Below, in pieces: positions 33,216 through 42,441 of a stretch of DNA of 64,000 bases (within the stretch, counting starts at the first letter, position 1; each line of letters starts with the position of its first letter). The stretch covers positions 2,976,001-3,040,000 of the forward strand of contig NC_014830.1 of the NCBI RefSeq assembly GCF_000184685.1. The letters are read 5' to 3'. The notes beneath the pieces are model-generated. The model was not told the DNA's origin. It saw only the letters and a list, made by a program, of their open reading frames with translations, and searched no databases. The translations under genes and the position numbers were made by a program. The DNA comes from Intrasporangium calvum DSM 43043. Lineage in GTDB: Bacteria > Actinomycetota > Actinomycetes > Actinomycetales > Dermatophilaceae.

Positions 33216-34637
33216 GTGAGCACGATGGGACCGCTGCCGGAGCGGGCGGCCGAGACCACCGCCGAGCAGCCGTGGCCGGTGCGGGTCCTCAGCCTCAAGA
33301 TCGCGGACTACGTCGACAAGATGTCCCAGCTCTGGGTCGAGGGCCAGGTCATCCAGTTCAGCCCCCGGGGCGGGACCGCCTTCCTCACCCTGCGGGACCC
33401 GGACGTCGACATGTCCCTGTCGGTCTCGGTCTCGATGAACGCCGTCAACGCGATGCCCATCCCGCTGACCCAGGGCGCCCGGGTCGTGCTCCAGGCGAAG
33501 CCGACCTTCTGGACCAAGCGCGGGACCCTCCAGCTCGAGGCGAGGCAGATCCGGCCGGTGGGCATCGGCGACCTCCTCGCGCGGGTCGAGATCCTCAAGC
33601 GGACCCTGGCCGCGGAGGGGGTCTTCGACGCGGACCGCAAGAAGCCCATCCCGTTCCTGCCCCAGCGGGTCGGCCTCATCACGGGGCGCAGCTCGGCCGC
33701 GGAGAAGGACGTCGTCGAGAACGCGCGGAGACGGTGGCCGGCCGTGCGCTTCGAGATCCGGGAGGTCGCCGTCCAGGGCAGCACGGCCGTGACCGAGGTC
33801 TGCGCCGCGCTCGTCGACCTCGACGCACACCCCGAGGTCGACGTCATCGTCATCGCCCGGGGCGGCGGCGCCCTCGAGGAGCTGCTGCCCTTCTCGAACG
33901 AGGCGATGATCCGCGCGGTCGCCGCCGCGCGCACCCCGGTCATCAGTGCCATCGGCCACGACGTCGACCAGCCCCTGCTCGACCTCGTCGCGGACTGGCG
34001 CGCGTCGACGCCGACCGACGCGGGCAAGAAGGTCGTGCCCGACGCAGCCCGCGAGACCGCACTCGTGACGGCTGGCCGCGACCGGCTCCGGCTGGCCCTG
34101 GGCCGCCGGGTCGAGGTCGAGCGACGCGGGTTGCGCTCGCTGCTCAGCCGGCCGGTCCTCGCCGACCCGGTCGCCCAGGTCCGGGTGCGCCGGACCGAGA
34201 TCGAGGCGCTCCGGGGGCGGGCCGCGGTGCGCATGGAGGGCCGTCTCACCCGCGCCGGCGACCAGGTCGAGCACCTGCTGCGCCAGGTCGCGGCCCTGTC
34301 CCCCCAGTCGACCCTCGACCGGGGCTACGCCGTCGTCCAGCACCGCGACGGACGGATCGTCATGGACCAGGACGACGTCGGGATCGGCGAGCTGCTCCGG
34401 GTCCGGGTCGCCCGCGGTGACTTCGGCGTGCGCCCGGTCACCGATGGTGTCGACACGCCACCCGAGCGCGATGCCCCTGCCCGGGGCAGGTTCCCGGCCG
34501 GCTCAAGGACCATCTCCAAGGGCACCTCCAAGGGCACCTCCAAGGGCACCTCCACGGGCACCTCCACGGGCACCTCCACGGGCACCTCCACGGGCACGGC
34601 CACGCCGACGAAGCGTGCCCGGCGGACCGCGTCATAG
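33216..34637 (+). CDS. xseA: Exodeoxyribonuclease VII large subunit
   Basis: 473 residues: OB fold ([20 protein letters not shown]), the catalytic domain ([60 protein letters not shown]) and a helical part ending [18 protein letters not shown] 33216 with AGGG about 9 nt upstream. The protein then extends past the normal end with a Ser/Lys/Thr/Gly repeat tail (SKGT then STGT units) and RARRTAS. With XseB it degrades single-stranded DNA. xseB starts 9 bp downstream. Confidence 0.95.
34515..34598 (+). repeat. 12-bp coding minisatellite in xseA
   Basis: Seven uninterrupted 12-bp units: three of TCCAAGGGCACC, three of TCCACGGGCACC and a final one ending CACG. The period is a multiple of three, so unit gain or loss keeps the frame. 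Confidence 0.95.
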
Positions 34638-34646
34638 GCTGTCACC

Positions 34647-34901
34647 ATGGCTGAGACCGACTCCCAGACGACGTTCCCCGACATCGCGCAGCTGCGCTAC
34701 GAGGACGCCCGCGAGGAGCTCATCGGGATCGTCGCCAAGCTCGAGGCCGGACAGGCGCCGCTCGAGGACTCGATGCACCTCTGGCGTCGCGGCGAGGCGC
34801 TGGCGGCCCACTGCCAGAGGTGGCTCGACGGTGCGCAGGCCGAGATCGAGCGAGCCACGGGGGCGCGCGACACAGCCCGCCCCGACGAGCCCGCGGAATG
34901 A
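34647..34901 (+). CDS. xseB: Exodeoxyribonuclease VII small subunit
   Basis: 84 residues, typical length. YEDAREELIGIVAKLEAGQA and PLEDSMHLWRRGEALAAHCQ match the XseB helical hairpin that binds the large subunit. ATG at 34647 directly follows xseA. A copy of the dispersed motif and a hairpin lie downstream. Confidence 0.95.
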   Translation: MAETDSQTTFPDIAQLRYEDAREELIGIVAKLEAGQAPLEDSMHLWRRGEALAAHCQRWLDGAQAEIERATGARDTARPDEPAE

Positions 34902-34940
34902 CCCGCGAAGCGAGCCCAGCGGCATACCCCCACTTCCAAC

Positions 34941-35012
34941 GCAACACACCCGCTTACCGTCTGGACCCACCGCCTGCAGAAGGCACCACCACGCGACAAG
35001 CGGGTGTGTTGC
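34941..35012. terminator. Bidirectional hairpin between xseB and DUF4245
   Basis: Perfect 15-bp inverted repeat, GCAACACACCCGCTT at 34941-34955 and its complement at 34998-35012, extended by CTTCC/GGAAG after a bulge. The 42-nt loop is long, so it may fold further. It lies between two convergent genes. Confidence 0.65.
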
Positions 35013-35019
35013 GGAAGCG

Positions 35020-35616
35020 TCAGGGGGCCGGGGGGACTTCGCGCAGTGCGGCGACGAAGGCCTTGAGCTCGTCCTCGGCCGCGGTGCCGCTCGCGACGAG
35101 CGTCGTGTCGTCGGCGCCCGCCGCCGGCTCGACGTAGCTGACCTGCGACCCGCTCCGCGCCACGTACCGCTCGAAGGTGCGCCCGGCCACGGTGACGGAA
35201 CCGTCCCGCGTGCCGTCGTTGACCGACCGGGCGACCCAGCCGTCGGTGGCGTCGGCCGCCTCCTTGAGCGCGATGTCGCCACCAGCGGGCGTCTGCCACA
35301 CCGTGGTGAAGGTGGGGACGTTCTCGGTCCCGGGGCCGTAGGTCGCCACCGTCGGGACCCAGCCCGCGCCGAGGCCCTGGGGCAGCTCGAGCGACCGGCC
35401 TGTCTCGGCGACCGTCGCCCGCGCCTTGCCGACGGCGTCGACCGCCGGGCGCTGCACCTCGCTGATCCGGGGCACGATCGCGACCAGAGCGGCGACGAGG
35501 AGGCCGATGAAGAGCAGCGACCGCAGCATGTTGGGAAGGGAGCCCATCGAGTAGCGGCTGGGACGCGGCGCGTCGCTCGGCACGTCACTCGGCGGGACGG
35601 TCTCCGGGGCGGTCAT
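35020..35616 (-). CDS. DUF4245 membrane-anchored protein
   Basis: 198 residues: acidic/proline-rich N-terminus, one membrane helix (MLRSLLFIGLLVAALVAIVP) and an external domain (GAGWVPTVATYGPGTENVPT, WVARSVNDGTRDGSVTVAGR, TFERYVARSGSQVSYVEPAA). This matches DUF4245, an actinobacterial family of unknown function often found near glpX. ATG 35616 chosen as it starts the non-conserved tail in-frame with the family. Divergent from glpX. Confidence 0.75.
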   Translation of the reverse strand: MTAPETVPPSDVPSDAPRPSRYSMGSLPNMLRSLLFIGLLVAALVAIVPRISEVQRPAVDAVGKARATVAETGRSLELPQGLGAGWVPTVATYGPGTENVPTFTTVWQTPAGGDIALKEAADATDGWVARSVNDGTRDGSVTVAGRTFERYVARSGSQVSYVEPAAGADDTTLVASGTAAEDELKAFVAALREVPPAP

Positions 35617-35760
35617 GGGACCATCGTCCCCGAGGTGGCGGACCGCAGCCAAACCCGCCCCACCGAACGCTGCTCGGGCCGGGTCGGTGGCAGGTCGGTG
35701 ACCGCCTGGGCGGACCGATAGGCTGGCGGCGTCCGCGATGACGCAGAGCCGGAGGATCCG

Positions 35761-36753
35761 ATGAAGCACAGCCCCCCCGATCGCAACCTAGCCCTCGAGC
35801 TCGTCCGAGTCACCGAGGCAGCAGCGATGGCCGGTGGGCGCTGGGTCGGCCGCGGGGAGAAGAACAAGGCCGACGGGGCCGCCGTCGAGGCGATGCGGGC
35901 GATGATCTCGACGGTCAGCATGAACGGCATCGTCGTCATCGGCGAGGGCGAGAAGGACAACGCCCCGATGCTCTACAACGGCGAGCACGTCGGGGACGGC
36001 ACCGGCCGCGAGTACGACGTGGCCGTCGACCCCATCGACGGGACGACGCTGACCGCCAAGGGCATGCCCAACGCCGTCTCGGTCATGGCCGTCGCCAACC
36101 GGGGTGCGATGTACGACCCGTCCGCCGTCTTCTACATGGACAAGCTCGCCACCGGGCCCGACGCGGCCGACGTCGTCGACATCCGTCTGCCCGTCGCGGA
36201 GAACATCCGCCGCGTGGCCAAGGCGAAGAACGAGACCCCGGCCGACGTGACCGTCGTCATGCTCGACCGCCCGCGCCACGACGAGCTCGCCGACGCGGTC
36301 CGGGCCACGGGCGCCCGGATCCGCTACATCACCGACGGCGACGTCGCCGGCGCCGTCATGGCGGCCCGGCCCGGGACCGGGGTCGACCTCCTGCTCGGGG
36401 TCGGCGGCACGCCCGAGGGCATCATCGCCGCCTGCGCGATCAAGTGCGTCGGCGGAGTGATCCAGGGCCGCCTCTGGCCCAAGGACGACGACGAGAAGCA
36501 GCGGGCGCTCGACGCCGGCCACGACCTCGAGCGCGTCCTGTCCACCGAGGACCTGGTGACGAGCGACTGCTTCTTCGTCGCGACCGGCATCACCGACGGC
36601 GAGCTGCTCCGCGGCGTCCGCTACGGCAGCAACTCCGCGCGCACCCACTCGCTCGTCATGCGCTCGCGCAGCGGCACCATCCGCACCATCGAGAGCGAGC
36701 ACAACTTCAGCCGACCCGGCTGGTTCGGTGCAGCCGACATGGTCGAGGACTGA
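35761..36753 (+). CDS. glpX: Class II fructose-1,6-bisphosphatase
   Basis: 330 residues. Hallmarks: [60 protein letters not shown] (metal site) and [19 protein letters not shown]. GlpX removes the 1-phosphate of fructose-1,6-bisphosphate in gluconeogenesis and is the usual FBPase of actinobacteria. GGAGGATCCG precedes the ATG. Followed by a sugar kinase 11 bp on, likely an operon. Confidence 0.95.
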   Translation: MKHSPPDRNLALELVRVTEAAAMAGGRWVGRGEKNKADGAAVEAMRAMISTVSMNGIVVIGEGEKDNAPMLYNGEHVGDGTGREYDVAVDPIDGTTLTAKGMPNAVSVMAVANRGAMYDPSAVFYMDKLATGPDAADVVDIRLPVAENIRRVAKAKNETPADVTVVMLDRPRHDELADAVRATGARIRYITDGDVAGAVMAARPGTGVDLLLGVGGTPEGIIAACAIKCVGGVIQGRLWPKDDDEKQRALDAGHDLERVLSTEDLVTSDCFFVATGITDGELLRGVRYGSNSARTHSLVMRSRSGTIRTIESEHNFSRPGWFGAADMVED

Positions 36754-36764
36754 CGGACCCGTCC

Positions 36765-37718
36765 ATGCCTGCGCCTTCGTCAGCAGCCGGCCCCCGCGCG
36801 CGCACCCTCGTCATCGGCGAGGCGCTGATCGACGCGGTGACCAGGGCGACCGGTGCCGGTGAGGAGCACGTCGGCGGCAGCCCGGCCAACGTCGCGATCG
36901 GCCTCGCGGCGCTCGAGCACCCGGTCTCGCTCGCGACCTGGATCGCCACGGACGACCACGGCAACCGGATCGCCGACCACTGCCGCGAGCGCAAGGTCGA
37001 CCTGACCCCGGGCTCCCAGGGTGCGCCGTTCACGTCGGTGGCGCACGCGACCCTCGACGAGCAGGGCGCAGCGACCTACCGCTTCGACCTCGAGTGGCAG
37101 CTCCCCGCCGTTCCGGGCCTGCCGGACTACGGGCACGTCCACACGGGCAGCATCGCCGCCGTCCTCGAGCCGGGCGGCAGCGCCGTCCGTGACACCCTGC
37201 GGGTCGCGCGCTCGACGGCGACCATCTCCTATGACCCCAACGCCCGGCCCACGCTGATGGGCGACCCGGTGCTCGCCCGGAGCCTGATCGAGGAGTGCGT
37301 CGCCCTCGCCGACGTCGTCAAGGTGTCGGACGAGGACATCGCCTGGCTGCGCCCCGACGAGAGCGTCGAGGACGTCGTCGCCGACTGGTGCGCGCAGGGA
37401 GCGGCCCTCGTCGTCGTCACCCGCGGCGGCCAGGGCGCCACCGCCACACTGTCCCGGACGGGTGAGACCCACACCACGTCCGTCCCCCCCGTCACCGTGG
37501 TCGACACGGTCGGCGCCGGCGACTCCTTCATGGCCGGCCTCGTGTCCGGGCTGCTCGACGCCGGCCTGGCCGGCGGGCCCGAGGCCCGAAACCGCTTGCG
37601 GCGCGCGGACATCGGCGACGTCGTGCCCGCGCTCGAACGAGCCGTCGCCACCAGCCGGCTGACCGTCGCCCACCCGGGCGCGCACGCGCCGACCCGGACC
37701 GACCTCGCCGGTGGATGA
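36765..37718 (+). CDS. PfkB-family carbohydrate kinase
   Basis: 317 residues. LVIGEALIDAVTR and GEEHVGGSPANVAIGLAALE are the PfkB N-terminal signature; DTVGAGDSFMAGLVSGLL contains the catalytic Asp (~residue 250) and anion hole. Closest in style to bacterial fructokinases, but substrate cannot be fixed. Start ATG 36765, 11 bp after glpX; pairing with FBPase fits fructose/hexose-phosphate metabolism. Confidence 0.85.
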   Translation: MPAPSSAAGPRARTLVIGEALIDAVTRATGAGEEHVGGSPANVAIGLAALEHPVSLATWIATDDHGNRIADHCRERKVDLTPGSQGAPFTSVAHATLDEQGAATYRFDLEWQLPAVPGLPDYGHVHTGSIAAVLEPGGSAVRDTLRVARSTATISYDPNARPTLMGDPVLARSLIEECVALADVVKVSDEDIAWLRPDESVEDVVADWCAQGAALVVVTRGGQGATATLSRTGETHTTSVPPVTVVDTVGAGDSFMAGLVSGLLDAGLAGGPEARNRLRRADIGDVVPALERAVATSRLTVAHPGAHAPTRTDLAGG

Positions 37719-37838
37719 CCAGCCATTCGACAAGACCGACTGTCACCCGCGACAATCGGCGCGAATCCCCGAGTAGGTTGCTCGGTGGTTCATGTCTCGA
37801 CGCCCATCCCCCGGGGCGTCTTCATGTGAGGATCACCC

Positions 37839-39572
37839 GTGACCAACCCCCTACCTCCACAGCGTCCATCCGGTTCCTACGAGCAGAGCCTGACCGAGAC
37901 GCGGGCGGCGCGGAAGGCGCTTGAGGCGCGCATCGCTGCCGCCCGCCGCCGGCGGAGACTGGGGGCCGTCGTCGCGATCCTCGCCGTCATCGGCGGAGGC
38001 ATCGGTGGGGTCGCCTGGTGGATGGGCCGCGACACGGCGCCGCAGACCGCCCCGGTCGTCGCCTCCGCCCCGACCAAGCGGTGCTCGACGCAGACGCCCG
38101 TGACCCTGTGGTCCGCCCCCTCGATGCAGCCGGCCGCGGTCGCGCTCGTCAAGGCCTTCCAGGCCGACCCGAACTCCCCCTGCGTCGACTACCAGGTCAT
38201 CTCCCGCAAACCGATCGAGGCGATGATCGGGCTCGGCAAGGGCCAGCCCAACCGCCCGGACGGCTGGATCCCGGACTCCCCCCTCTGGGTCCAGAAGGTC
38301 AACCAGGCAGCGGGCCTCAACGCCAAGATCGCCACGCCGTTCGCCGAGAGCCCGCTCGTGGTCGCGATGGACCCCGCCGAGGCCGCCAAGCTCGACGCGC
38401 AGCCCGCATGGCTCGAGCTCGTCGCCTCCGATTCGCCCATCCGGATGAGCGACCCGCGGAGCACCACCGCCGGGATGCTCACCCTGTCGACGACGCTGCC
38501 GCTGCTCAGCCCGGAGCAGGGCCGGGTCATCATCCCCAAGCTCGCGCAGCAGATGGCGGCCTCGGACGACCAGCTCTTCGCCACCTACACCTCCGAGCCG
38601 GCCAAGGCGAGCGCCTTCCCGACCTCGGAGGCGGCCCTCGCCGAGCACAACCGGGTCAACCCGCAGAACAAGATGGTGGCCGTCATCCCCGCAGAGGGGA
38701 CGCCGTCCTTCGAGTACACCCTGATCAACGTGTCGACCAACCCGGCCAAGGCGCAGGGCATCGAGGCGCTGCGCGCGTTCCTCCGCTCCGAGGAGGCGGC
38801 CAAGACGCTCGCGTCGTTCGGGCTGCGCTCGACCGCGGTCCCGGTGACCCTCCCCACACCGCCCGGCAGCATCGGCGAGATCAAGCCGGGCTCGACGCCG
38901 AACGCCGCCCAGGTGACCGCCGCGATCGACGTGTGGCAGGCCGCGACGACGAGCTTCCAGCTGCTCTCCGTCTTCGACGTCTCCGGCTCGATGAACGAGA
39001 AGGTCGGCAACACGACGCGGGTCCGGATCACCCAGGAGGCCGCCGGGATCGCGCTCAACGCCCTCCCCCGTTCGACCAAGCTCGGCCTCTGGGTCTTCTC
39101 CAGCGACAAGGGCGGGGGCCGCGACTACAAGGAGCTCGTGCCGCTCGGCCTGCTCAGTGATGACGCCCAGCGTGCCCGGATGGCGGCTGCTGCAGCCTCG
39201 CTGAGCAAGGAGGTCGACGGCTGGACCGGCCTCTACGACACGATCTGGGCCGCCTACTCCAAGGTGAAGGCGAGCTACGACCCGCAGCGGGTCAACGCCG
39301 TCGTCATCCTCACGGACGGCAAGAACGAGGACCCCGGTGGCGGGCTCTCGCTCGAGCAGCTGCTCGCCAAGATCAAGGACGCGACCGATCCGAAGCGGCC
39401 GATCGCCATCACGACCATCGGGATCGGCCCCGGCGTCGACGCCGAATCGCTCCGCAAGATCTCCCGAAGCTCCTACTCCGACTACTACGGCGCCGAGAAC
39501 CCGGCCGACATGACGACCGTCCTCGCGAAGGCGCTGTTCGACCACGAGTGCAAGGACGGGGTCTGCGCCTGA
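37839..39572 (+). CDS. SBP-VWA protein, paralogue 3
   Basis: 577 residues. Cytoplasmic PSGSYEQSLTETRAARKALE, membrane helix (LGAVVAILAVIGGGIGGVAW), solute-binding-like domain, then VWA with intact MIDAS FDVSGSMNEK (from residue ~378) and LTDGKNEDPGG. GTG 37839 has GAGGATC upstream. A TAGGTT -10-like box and a small hairpin lie in the 120-bp leader. Ends in KDGVCA at the start of an 80-bp tandem repeat. The Gly-x-Tyr-Glu-x-Ser-Leu motif near the N-terminus is shared with paralogues 1 and 2. Confidence 0.75.
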   Translation: MTNPLPPQRPSGSYEQSLTETRAARKALEARIAAARRRRRLGAVVAILAVIGGGIGGVAWWMGRDTAPQTAPVVASAPTKRCSTQTPVTLWSAPSMQPAAVALVKAFQADPNSPCVDYQVISRKPIEAMIGLGKGQPNRPDGWIPDSPLWVQKVNQAAGLNAKIATPFAESPLVVAMDPAEAAKLDAQPAWLELVASDSPIRMSDPRSTTAGMLTLSTTLPLLSPEQGRVIIPKLAQQMAASDDQLFATYTSEPAKASAFPTSEAALAEHNRVNPQNKMVAVIPAEGTPSFEYTLINVSTNPAKAQGIEALRAFLRSEEAAKTLASFGLRSTAVPVTLPTPPGSIGEIKPGSTPNAAQVTAAIDVWQAATTSFQLLSVFDVSGSMNEKVGNTTRVRITQEAAGIALNALPRSTKLGLWVFSSDKGGGRDYKELVPLGLLSDDAQRARMAAAAASLSKEVDGWTGLYDTIWAAYSKVKASYDPQRVNAVVILTDGKNEDPGGGLSLEQLLAKIKDATDPKRPIAITTIGIGPGVDAESLRKISRSSYSDYYGAENPADMTTVLAKALFDHECKDGVCA

Positions 39573-39732
39573 GCCAAGGCGTGAGGACACGAGCGAGGAA
39601 CGAGCGAGGCCCGGAGCGCCGATTCGGCTCAGGCGCCAGAGAGCGCGCCTGAGCCAAGGCGTGAGGACACGAGCGAGGAACGAGCGAGGCCCGGAGCGCC
39701 GATTCGGCTCAGGCGCCAGAGAGCGCGCCTGA
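39565..39732. repeat. 80-bp tandem duplication with inverted ends
   Basis: Two perfect 80-bp copies (39565-39644, 39645-39724) and the first 8 bp of a third. Each copy carries GCGCCTGAGCC near one end and its complement GGCTCAGGCGC near the other. The stop codon of the SBP-VWA gene is inside the first copy. Confidence 0.95.
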
Positions 39733-39746
39733 GGTAACAGCAGGTG

Positions 39747-39774
39747 AAGGGCCCCCGGCGCGCCGGGGGCCCTT
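39747..39774 (+). terminator. Palindromic terminator
   Basis: Perfect 14+14-bp palindrome (AAGGGCCCCCGGCG and its complement) followed by T, after the 80-bp repeats. Strong intrinsic terminator for the upstream gene. Confidence 0.9.
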
Positions 39775-39868
39775 TGCCGTCGTCTGGGCCCGGTGGCAAC
39801 CCGTTGGCAACGTTTCGTCGCACCTACTGGTTTCGGCCCACGCTAAAGGGTAGGAATGAGAGCGGTGG

Positions 39869-39884
39869 TGTGACTCACCTCACG
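39869..39884. promoter_or_regulatory. Candidate CRP/GlxR-type site
   Basis: TGTGACTCACCTCACG fits the TGTGA-N6-TCACA consensus of actinobacterial CRP/GlxR regulators at 9 of 10 fixed positions. It lies 45 nt before the sugar-binding protein start. TGGCAAC occurs twice at 11-bp spacing slightly upstream (39794-39811), another possible operator. Confidence 0.5.
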
Positions 39885-39928
39885 GGCACAGCTGCCCGGA
39901 TGGCACAACTCACGACGAGGAGTGGCGA

Positions 39929-41278
39929 ATGAGCGGTATCCGTAAACGAGTCGTGCTGGCGGGGGGCGTGGCGGTCGCCATGACCTTGCTGACGGGATGC
40001 CTCCAGAACCCCAACCCCACGGGCGGGGCCGGCGGCGCCGGTCTCGGCGGCTTCGTGGACGGCGGCAGTCCGGACGGGGACAAGAAGGTGACGATCCTCG
40101 GTGCGTTCGGTGGTGCCGAGCAGAAGGCCTTCGAGTCGTCCCTGACTGCGTGGGAGCAGCAGAGCGGCATCGACATCCAGTACACCGCCGACCAGGACTT
40201 CACCACCACCATCAAGCAGAAGGTCAACTCGGGTGACTCGCCGGACATCGGCCTCTTCCCCCAGCCAGGCGGTCTCCTCGAGTTCGCCGGCCAGGGCAAG
40301 GTGCAGCCGATCGACACCTTCCTCGACTACGACAGCCTCGACTCCACGCTGATCCCCGGCCTGCTCGACTCGGCTCGCTACAAGGGCCGGGTCTACGGCG
40401 CGCCGATGCGGTTGGCCGCCAAGAGCTTCGTCTGGTATCCGAAGGAGCCCTACAAGGCCGGCGGGTACGACCCCCAGCCGAAGTCGATCCAGGAGCTGCA
40501 GAAGGTCGCCGACCAGATCAAGGCCGACGGCATCGCCCCGTGGTGCATGGGCTGGGAGTCCGCCCAGGCCACCGGCTGGGTCGGCACGGACTGGATCGAG
40601 GAGCTCGTCCTGCGGATGTGGGGACCGGACGTCTACGACGACTGGACCTCGCACCGCATCCCGTTCAACGACGACCGGATCGTCAAGTCGTTCGACGAGT
40701 TCGCCAAGATCGCCAAGGACGAGACGATGGTGCTCGGCGGCCCCAAGGGCGTGCTCAGCACGGCCTTCGGCAAGGCCGCGCTGCCATCGTTCAAGAACCC
40801 ACCCCAGTGCATGATGGAGCGCCAGGGCAACTTCGTCCTCTCGTTCTACCCGAAGGACGTCCTCGCGGACCTCAACAACAAGGTCGGCATCTTCGTGTAC
40901 CCGCCGTACGACGGTGGCTTCGAGGGCCAGCCGATGCTCGGTGGCGCGGACCTCGCCGCGGTGTTCAACGGCAACGACGACGACGTGAAGAAGGTCATGG
41001 AGTTCCTCACCTCCGACAAGTTCGGCGCCGAGTGGGCCAAGGCCGGCGGCTGGCTGTCGCCGCACAAGACCTTCGACGGCTCCAACTACCCCGACGACAT
41101 CACGCGGTCCGTCGCGAAGTTCGCCGCCGACGCCGATGTCTTCCGCTTCGACGGTTCGGACGTCATGCCCAAGGCCGTCGGCTCCGGCAGCTTCTGGACC
41201 GAGATGGTCAAGTGGGAGAACGGCCAGTCCTCGAAGGAGACGGCTGACAACATCGAAGCAAGCTGGCCGAAGTCATGA
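39929..41278 (+). CDS. CUT1 sugar ABC transporter binding lipoprotein
   Basis: 449 residues. Signal peptide with lipobox LTGC (Cys ~residue 24), Gly-rich linker, then an extracellular solute-binding family 1 domain (KKVTILGAFGGAEQKAFESS, GVLSTAFGKAALPSF, KDVLADLNNKVGIFVYPPYD). Nearest in type to alpha-glucoside or oligosaccharide binding proteins (AglE-like), but the sugar cannot be read from sequence. Possible GAGGAG ribosome binding site before the ATG. First gene of a three-gene operon with no ATPase; such CUT1 systems often share a distant MsiK-type ATPase. Confidence 0.85.
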   Translation: MSGIRKRVVLAGGVAVAMTLLTGCLQNPNPTGGAGGAGLGGFVDGGSPDGDKKVTILGAFGGAEQKAFESSLTAWEQQSGIDIQYTADQDFTTTIKQKVNSGDSPDIGLFPQPGGLLEFAGQGKVQPIDTFLDYDSLDSTLIPGLLDSARYKGRVYGAPMRLAAKSFVWYPKEPYKAGGYDPQPKSIQELQKVADQIKADGIAPWCMGWESAQATGWVGTDWIEELVLRMWGPDVYDDWTSHRIPFNDDRIVKSFDEFAKIAKDETMVLGGPKGVLSTAFGKAALPSFKNPPQCMMERQGNFVLSFYPKDVLADLNNKVGIFVYPPYDGGFEGQPMLGGADLAAVFNGNDDDVKKVMEFLTSDKFGAEWAKAGGWLSPHKTFDGSNYPDDITRSVAKFAADADVFRFDGSDVMPKAVGSGSFWTEMVKWENGQSSKETADNIEASWPKS

Positions 41279-42441
41279 GCACCGCGATCCCGAAGGTCAT
41301 CAACGAGGAGGCCCAGCCACCAGATCGCACGGTGGAGGGTCCGGACAACGTCGGTCGCGCCCAGCCGGTCAAGATCCTCATCGGCATCGTCGGCATGCTC
41401 GTCGTGGTCTGGTTCCTCGCCAACCTCTTCCTCGCCTTCAGCTACTACCCGGAGTGGTTCGGCCACAAGATCGTCATCGGTCTGCTGGCGATCGTCGGCG
41501 GGGTCGGCGGGGCGGCGGTGCTCTTCTTCTTCCTCAACATGTTCGTCGAGGGGTTGCCGGGCCGGCTGTCGCAGGGTGTCATCCCCTATGTCTTCCTGCT
41601 GCCGGGCCTGTTCTTCGTCGCTCTGATGCTGATCTATCCGACGTTCCAGACGATCAACTACTCGTTCGCCAACTCGGACAGCACCGCCTACGTCGGCCTG
41701 CAGAACTACCGGACGATCTTCGGGGACCCGGAGTTCCGGCAGTCGATCGTCAACAACATCCTCTGGCTGCTCATCGTGCCGGCGGTCGTGGTGGCCTTCG
41801 GCGTCATCGTCGCAGTGCTGACCGACAAGCTCTCGGCTGGCGGTGAGAAGCTCGCCAAGAGCCTCATCTTCCTGCCGATGGCCATCTCGGCCGTGAGTGC
41901 GTCGGCGATCTGGCTGCTCATCTACGCCTACAACAACCCGGGCCAGGAGCAGATCGGCCTGCTCAACGCCATCTGGACCGGCCTCGGCGGCACCCCGCAG
42001 GTCTGGCTGCAGATCGAGGCGGCCAAGCTCAACTCGATCCTGCTCATGGTGATCCTCATCTGGCTCCAGGCCGGGTTCGCCATGGTCCTGCTCTCCTCGG
42101 CGATCAAGGGCGTCCCGGAGGACACCCTCGAGGCGGCGCGGATCGACGGGGCGAGCGAGCTCCAGATCTTCTGGCGCGTCGTCATCCCCCAGATCAAGGG
42201 CACCATCATCACGGTCTTCGTCACCGTGTTCATCACCGTGCTCAAGATCTTCGACGTCGTCTACGTCACGACCAACGGTTCCTACGGGACCAACGTCATC
42301 GCGAACCTCTTCTTCAACAAGCTCTTCGCGGCCAGCGAGGCGGGTCAGGCCACGGCCATCGTCGTCGTCCTGCTCATCGCGGTGATCCCACTGATCTGGT
42401 ACCAGATCAGGCACTTCCGCAACGAGGAGGCAAACCGATGA
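41275..42441 (+). CDS. CUT1 ABC permease, MalF-type
   Basis: 388 residues, ATGA overlap with the binding protein. Two extra N-terminal helices (ILIGIVGMLVVVWFLANLFL, IVIGLLAIVGGVGGAAVLFF) precede the six-helix core; the EAA loop is EDTLEAARIDGASELQIFWR. N-terminal extra helices are typical of MalF/AglF subunits. Works with the MalG-type subunit at 42438. Confidence 0.9.
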   Translation: MSTAIPKVINEEAQPPDRTVEGPDNVGRAQPVKILIGIVGMLVVVWFLANLFLAFSYYPEWFGHKIVIGLLAIVGGVGGAAVLFFFLNMFVEGLPGRLSQGVIPYVFLLPGLFFVALMLIYPTFQTINYSFANSDSTAYVGLQNYRTIFGDPEFRQSIVNNILWLLIVPAVVVAFGVIVAVLTDKLSAGGEKLAKSLIFLPMAISAVSASAIWLLIYAYNNPGQEQIGLLNAIWTGLGGTPQVWLQIEAAKLNSILLMVILIWLQAGFAMVLLSSAIKGVPEDTLEAARIDGASELQIFWRVVIPQIKGTIITVFVTVFITVLKIFDVVYVTTNGSYGTNVIANLFFNKLFAASEAGQATAIVVVLLIAVIPLIWYQIRHFRNEEANR

